Source: Craspedostauros australis
Taxonomy: Eukaryota; Bacillariophyta; Bacillariophyceae; Mastogloiales; Achnanthaceae
Reading direction: 5' to 3'
Assembly (NCBI GenBank): GCA_026770025.1
Contig: JAMXDE010000047.1
Span: 124,001 to 188,000, forward strand
DNA: 64,000 nucleotides
Positions within the stretch are counted from its first letter, which is position 1. The number at the start of each line of letters is the position of its first letter. Both the position numbers and the translations under genes were made by a program. Under the pieces are notes generated by a model. It ran no database searches. It was given only the letters and a program-made list of their open reading frames with translations, and had not been told where the DNA came from. Below are positions 61,717 through 64,000 of this stretch, piece after piece.

Positions 61717-63987
61717 TCAGATGGCGTTCATCATGTTGGCACCACGAGCAAACGAGCCGGAAGGTGCGCCGTTCATGCTCATGTTCATGTTGACGTTGAT
61801 GTTCATAGCATGGCCGCTGCCATTGCCGTTGGTGTTACCGTTCATGTTGGCACTCGCTTGGCGCTTGGCCGCCGCCGCGTGCGATGATCGGAAGGAGGAT
61901 GGTGGCGAGACTCGCGCCCTTCGCGAAGACTCCGGCTGGATGAGGTGACCGCGGTTCCCCCTGGCGTACCACACGAATCCCAGGTCCTCGAGACGCTTGG
62001 TGCGCTCGGTCGACAGCGCGGTGCGTTCGCCGCACTTGTTGAGCTGGAACTGGCGACGTTGGCACTTGACCCAGATGGCGAGCTGCGGGTTTGGTGGGTA
62101 ACGCCGTGGGACCTTGCAGTGGCCGTACTTGCAGTGGAAGTGCACGAGCTCCTGGAATCTCTCCTCCCAGATGGCGGCGTGAGAATCCCAGACGAAGTCG
62201 AGCTCCTCGAGAGCCCGTTGGCGATCATCCGACAGCGTGGAGTGCTTGCCTTCCACCTTGCGGCGGTACTGGTGCCTTTGGCGTCGCACCCAGTGCGCGA
62301 GGGGCTTGTCACCGTCGGAGTTTGAGTTGGGGACGTGGCAGTGACCGAAGCGACGGCGGAACGCCACCAGCTCCTGGTACTTCTCGTTCCACTGCTCCGA
62401 CTGGGTCGGGCCGTAGGACAGGGTGCAGGTCTTGCCGTTGGGCGTCGTGCTGGTCTCTGTGGTGGAGGTCCTCTTGGTCTTCTTCTTGGCGCAGGCGCCG
62501 TCCAGGCTGCCTCGCAGGACACCGGCGATGCCGGCGACGGCGTTGTGGTTGGCGCCACCGACGGGGAACTTGGCGTCCTGGAAGGCCTGCGATCCTGGCG
62601 AGATGACGTTGCTGAGCCACGATGTGGGAGCCCCAGCGTTGGCGGAGAGGGAGGACTGCAGCAGCTGGTTCTGCCTGGCGAAGCCGGTGAGATCCTCCGC
62701 GCCTCTCTGCTTGGCAGCGGCGCCACCGAGACCGGTGAGGCTGGAGTCGATGGTCTGCAGGGTGTTCTCGCAGTCCTCGAGGGCGCTGAGCAGGAACTCC
62801 TTGGTGGTCTTGGCGGGTGCCGGGGAGTTGGGCACGCCTCCGGCGCCGTTGCAGGCTGCCCAGATGTCGGACTGGTTGGGGAAGATGTCGAAGCAACCGG
62901 CACCGGCGCCCCCCATCGCGGAACCAGCCGCTGGTGCAGGCTTTGCTGCGGACGCCCTGGAGGTGGCATCCGCGAGCCCGCCGAAGGAGCAGCCTTGCGT
63001 CGAGGCGATGGCGCTCATCATCATCATGTCGTTGGCCGATGGGAGGTTCATGGAGGAGGAGGGGGCTCCCGTGACGGCTGCTGCGGCGAGCGCGGCTGCC
63101 ATGCCGGAGTGGGAGGCATCTGCGCGATGGTTGTCGGCGGCGAAGTCGGCCTTGGCGCCGTTGATGGGGGTTGGCTCGAGCGTCCAGCCGCCGAAGCCAG
63201 GAGCGGCGCTTGAGGATCCCGCGGCGTTGGCGCTGGCGCTTCCGGTCGCTGAGCCGATGCAGCTGGCGTGGGAGGGCTGGGCCTGGAGCTGCAGGAGCTT
63301 GGCGATCTGCTCCTCCTGGTCTCTGCGCTGCTGCAGCTGGTTCTGCTGCTGTCGCAGCTCGTCCTCCAGGAACTGCAGCTGCTTGAGCGTGTCGGAGAGC
63401 CTGAGCGGGTCGGACTTGCGCACGAGGAAGGGCGAGAGCAGGGCCTGGTCCGCATCGCCCTGGATGCCGCGCGAGTACTGCGGGCTGGCCGTGAGGGTGT
63501 CGAAGAGCTTGGGCTGGTCGATGAAGTGGCCGTGGCTGTCTCCGAACATGCTCGAGGCCGGGGTTGTCTGAACAGCACCCAGCGTGCTTCGGAGGGAGCC
63601 GCCGCGGGGAGCACCCAGCGGTGCGCCGACGCCAGAGGCTTGGGAGCCAGAGGCGAACGCATCCAGCATGTCCAGCTGGGCGGAGGTGGCCGTGGCCCCT
63701 CCTGAGACCATGCCGCTAGAGATGCCGCCAGAGATGCCCAGGGGTGGCTGGGAGAGCTTGGTGGACTGGAGGAAGGGGCTGCCTGGCATCATCATCTTGC
63801 TGAACCCGCTAGCGGCCGTTGCGGCGCCCATGCCCAGGCCGATGCTGGCTCCGCTCTGGCTTGCGCTGGCGCTGCCGGTTCCAGTGCTGCTGCAGTCGCT
63901 GACTTGGATCGGGGCGCGGGAGTGGCTGTGGGCATGTCCGTATCTGAACTTTGCCATGTCCATGTTGGATGACATCATGTTCTGCAT
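61717..63987 (-). CDS. Helicase-associated (HA) repeat protein, HA gene 3 (756 aa; N-terminus may extend beyond window)
   Basis: The ATG at 63987 is the first in the window, but the frame is open to the edge, so an earlier start or exon is possible. The N-terminal part is Met/Gly/Ser/Ala-rich and disordered. A Leu/Gln coiled coil (LKQLQFLEDELRQQQNQ and on) lies at about 195-240. HA repeats are at about 530-602 and 608-677 and are strikingly like those of HA gene 1: both have GPTQSEQWN, GDKPLAHWVRRQRHQYR, EGKHSTL, WDSHAAIWE and NPQLAIWVKCQRRQ. A Met/Asn-rich tail follows (NVNMNMSMN near 735). The coiled coil suggests dimerisation; with two HA repeats a nucleic-acid-binding regulator is plausible. 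GC content is visibly higher than in the other HA genes. Confidence 0.88.
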   Translation of the reverse strand: MQNMMSSNMDMAKFRYGHAHSHSRAPIQVSDCSSTGTGSASASQSGASIGLGMGAATAASGFSKMMMPGSPFLQSTKLSQPPLGISGGISSGMVSGGATATSAQLDMLDAFASGSQASGVGAPLGAPRGGSLRSTLGAVQTTPASSMFGDSHGHFIDQPKLFDTLTASPQYSRGIQGDADQALLSPFLVRKSDPLRLSDTLKQLQFLEDELRQQQNQLQQRRDQEEQIAKLLQLQAQPSHASCIGSATGSASANAAGSSSAAPGFGGWTLEPTPINGAKADFAADNHRADASHSGMAAALAAAAVTGAPSSSMNLPSANDMMMMSAIASTQGCSFGGLADATSRASAAKPAPAAGSAMGGAGAGCFDIFPNQSDIWAACNGAGGVPNSPAPAKTTKEFLLSALEDCENTLQTIDSSLTGLGGAAAKQRGAEDLTGFARQNQLLQSSLSANAGAPTSWLSNVISPGSQAFQDAKFPVGGANHNAVAGIAGVLRGSLDGACAKKKTKRTSTTETSTTPNGKTCTLSYGPTQSEQWNEKYQELVAFRRRFGHCHVPNSNSDGDKPLAHWVRRQRHQYRRKVEGKHSTLSDDRQRALEELDFVWDSHAAIWEERFQELVHFHCKYGHCKVPRRYPPNPQLAIWVKCQRRQFQLNKCGERTALSTERTKRLEDLGFVWYARGNRGHLIQPESSRRARVSPPSSFRSSHAAAAKRQASANMNGNTNGNGSGHAMNINVNMNMSMNGAPSGSFARGANMMNAI

Positions 63988-64000
63988 GTTGCTGTCTGTT

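Overview
This is nuclear DNA of a eukaryotic alga, most likely a diatom and perhaps a centric one (inference). Four things point there. Helicase-associated (HA) repeat proteins occur as a local family. One secreted protein has Pro/Thr/Ser linkers of diatom style. One very large disordered protein ends in a conserved 'LGDNPSV' module that I know from diatom proteomes. The Copia elements carry the pre-RT domain typical of stramenopile Copia families. Introns look few and short. No tRNA, rRNA or CRISPR array was recognised.

The left part (1-28 kb) is built of retroelements. Positions 1-11949 hold an unusual Copia-type element. Gag, zinc knuckle, protease and a DD35E integrase are read leftward from 5447 in one frame that is still open at the window edge. 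Reverse transcriptase and RNase H are read rightward (6845-11323) in a second frame with an ~870-residue extension. A polypurine tract and a 528-bp LTR follow the second frame directly. The domain sets of the two frames are complementary and divergent, as in a single ambisense element. A nearly identical LTR lies inverted at 13353-13880. Positions 17022-28049 are a decayed non-LTR (LINE-like) retrotransposon. It is split by a young, complete but non-autonomous Copia element (19519-24312) with matching 629-bp LTRs and a 5-bp target duplication. That element keeps one 891-residue frame although the protease, the integrase core and the RT/RNase H catalytic cores have been removed.

The right part (28-64 kb) is host gene space with wide intergenic stretches. 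It holds a secreted two-module Cys-repeat protein (29510-32365) and a Copia RNase H relic (34230-34664). Next come a 1484-residue disordered protein (36973-41427) and, convergent with it, a 2-oxoglutarate/Fe(II) oxygenase-like gene (41694-43547, minus). Three HA-domain genes follow: 48661-51040 plus, 54464-56101 minus (possibly with an upstream exon at 56812-57257), and 61717-63987 minus. All three have two C-terminal HA repeats behind unrelated low-complexity N-termini, and they are separated by 3-5 kb of non-coding sequence. They look like locally duplicated nucleic-acid-binding or regulatory proteins (inference).
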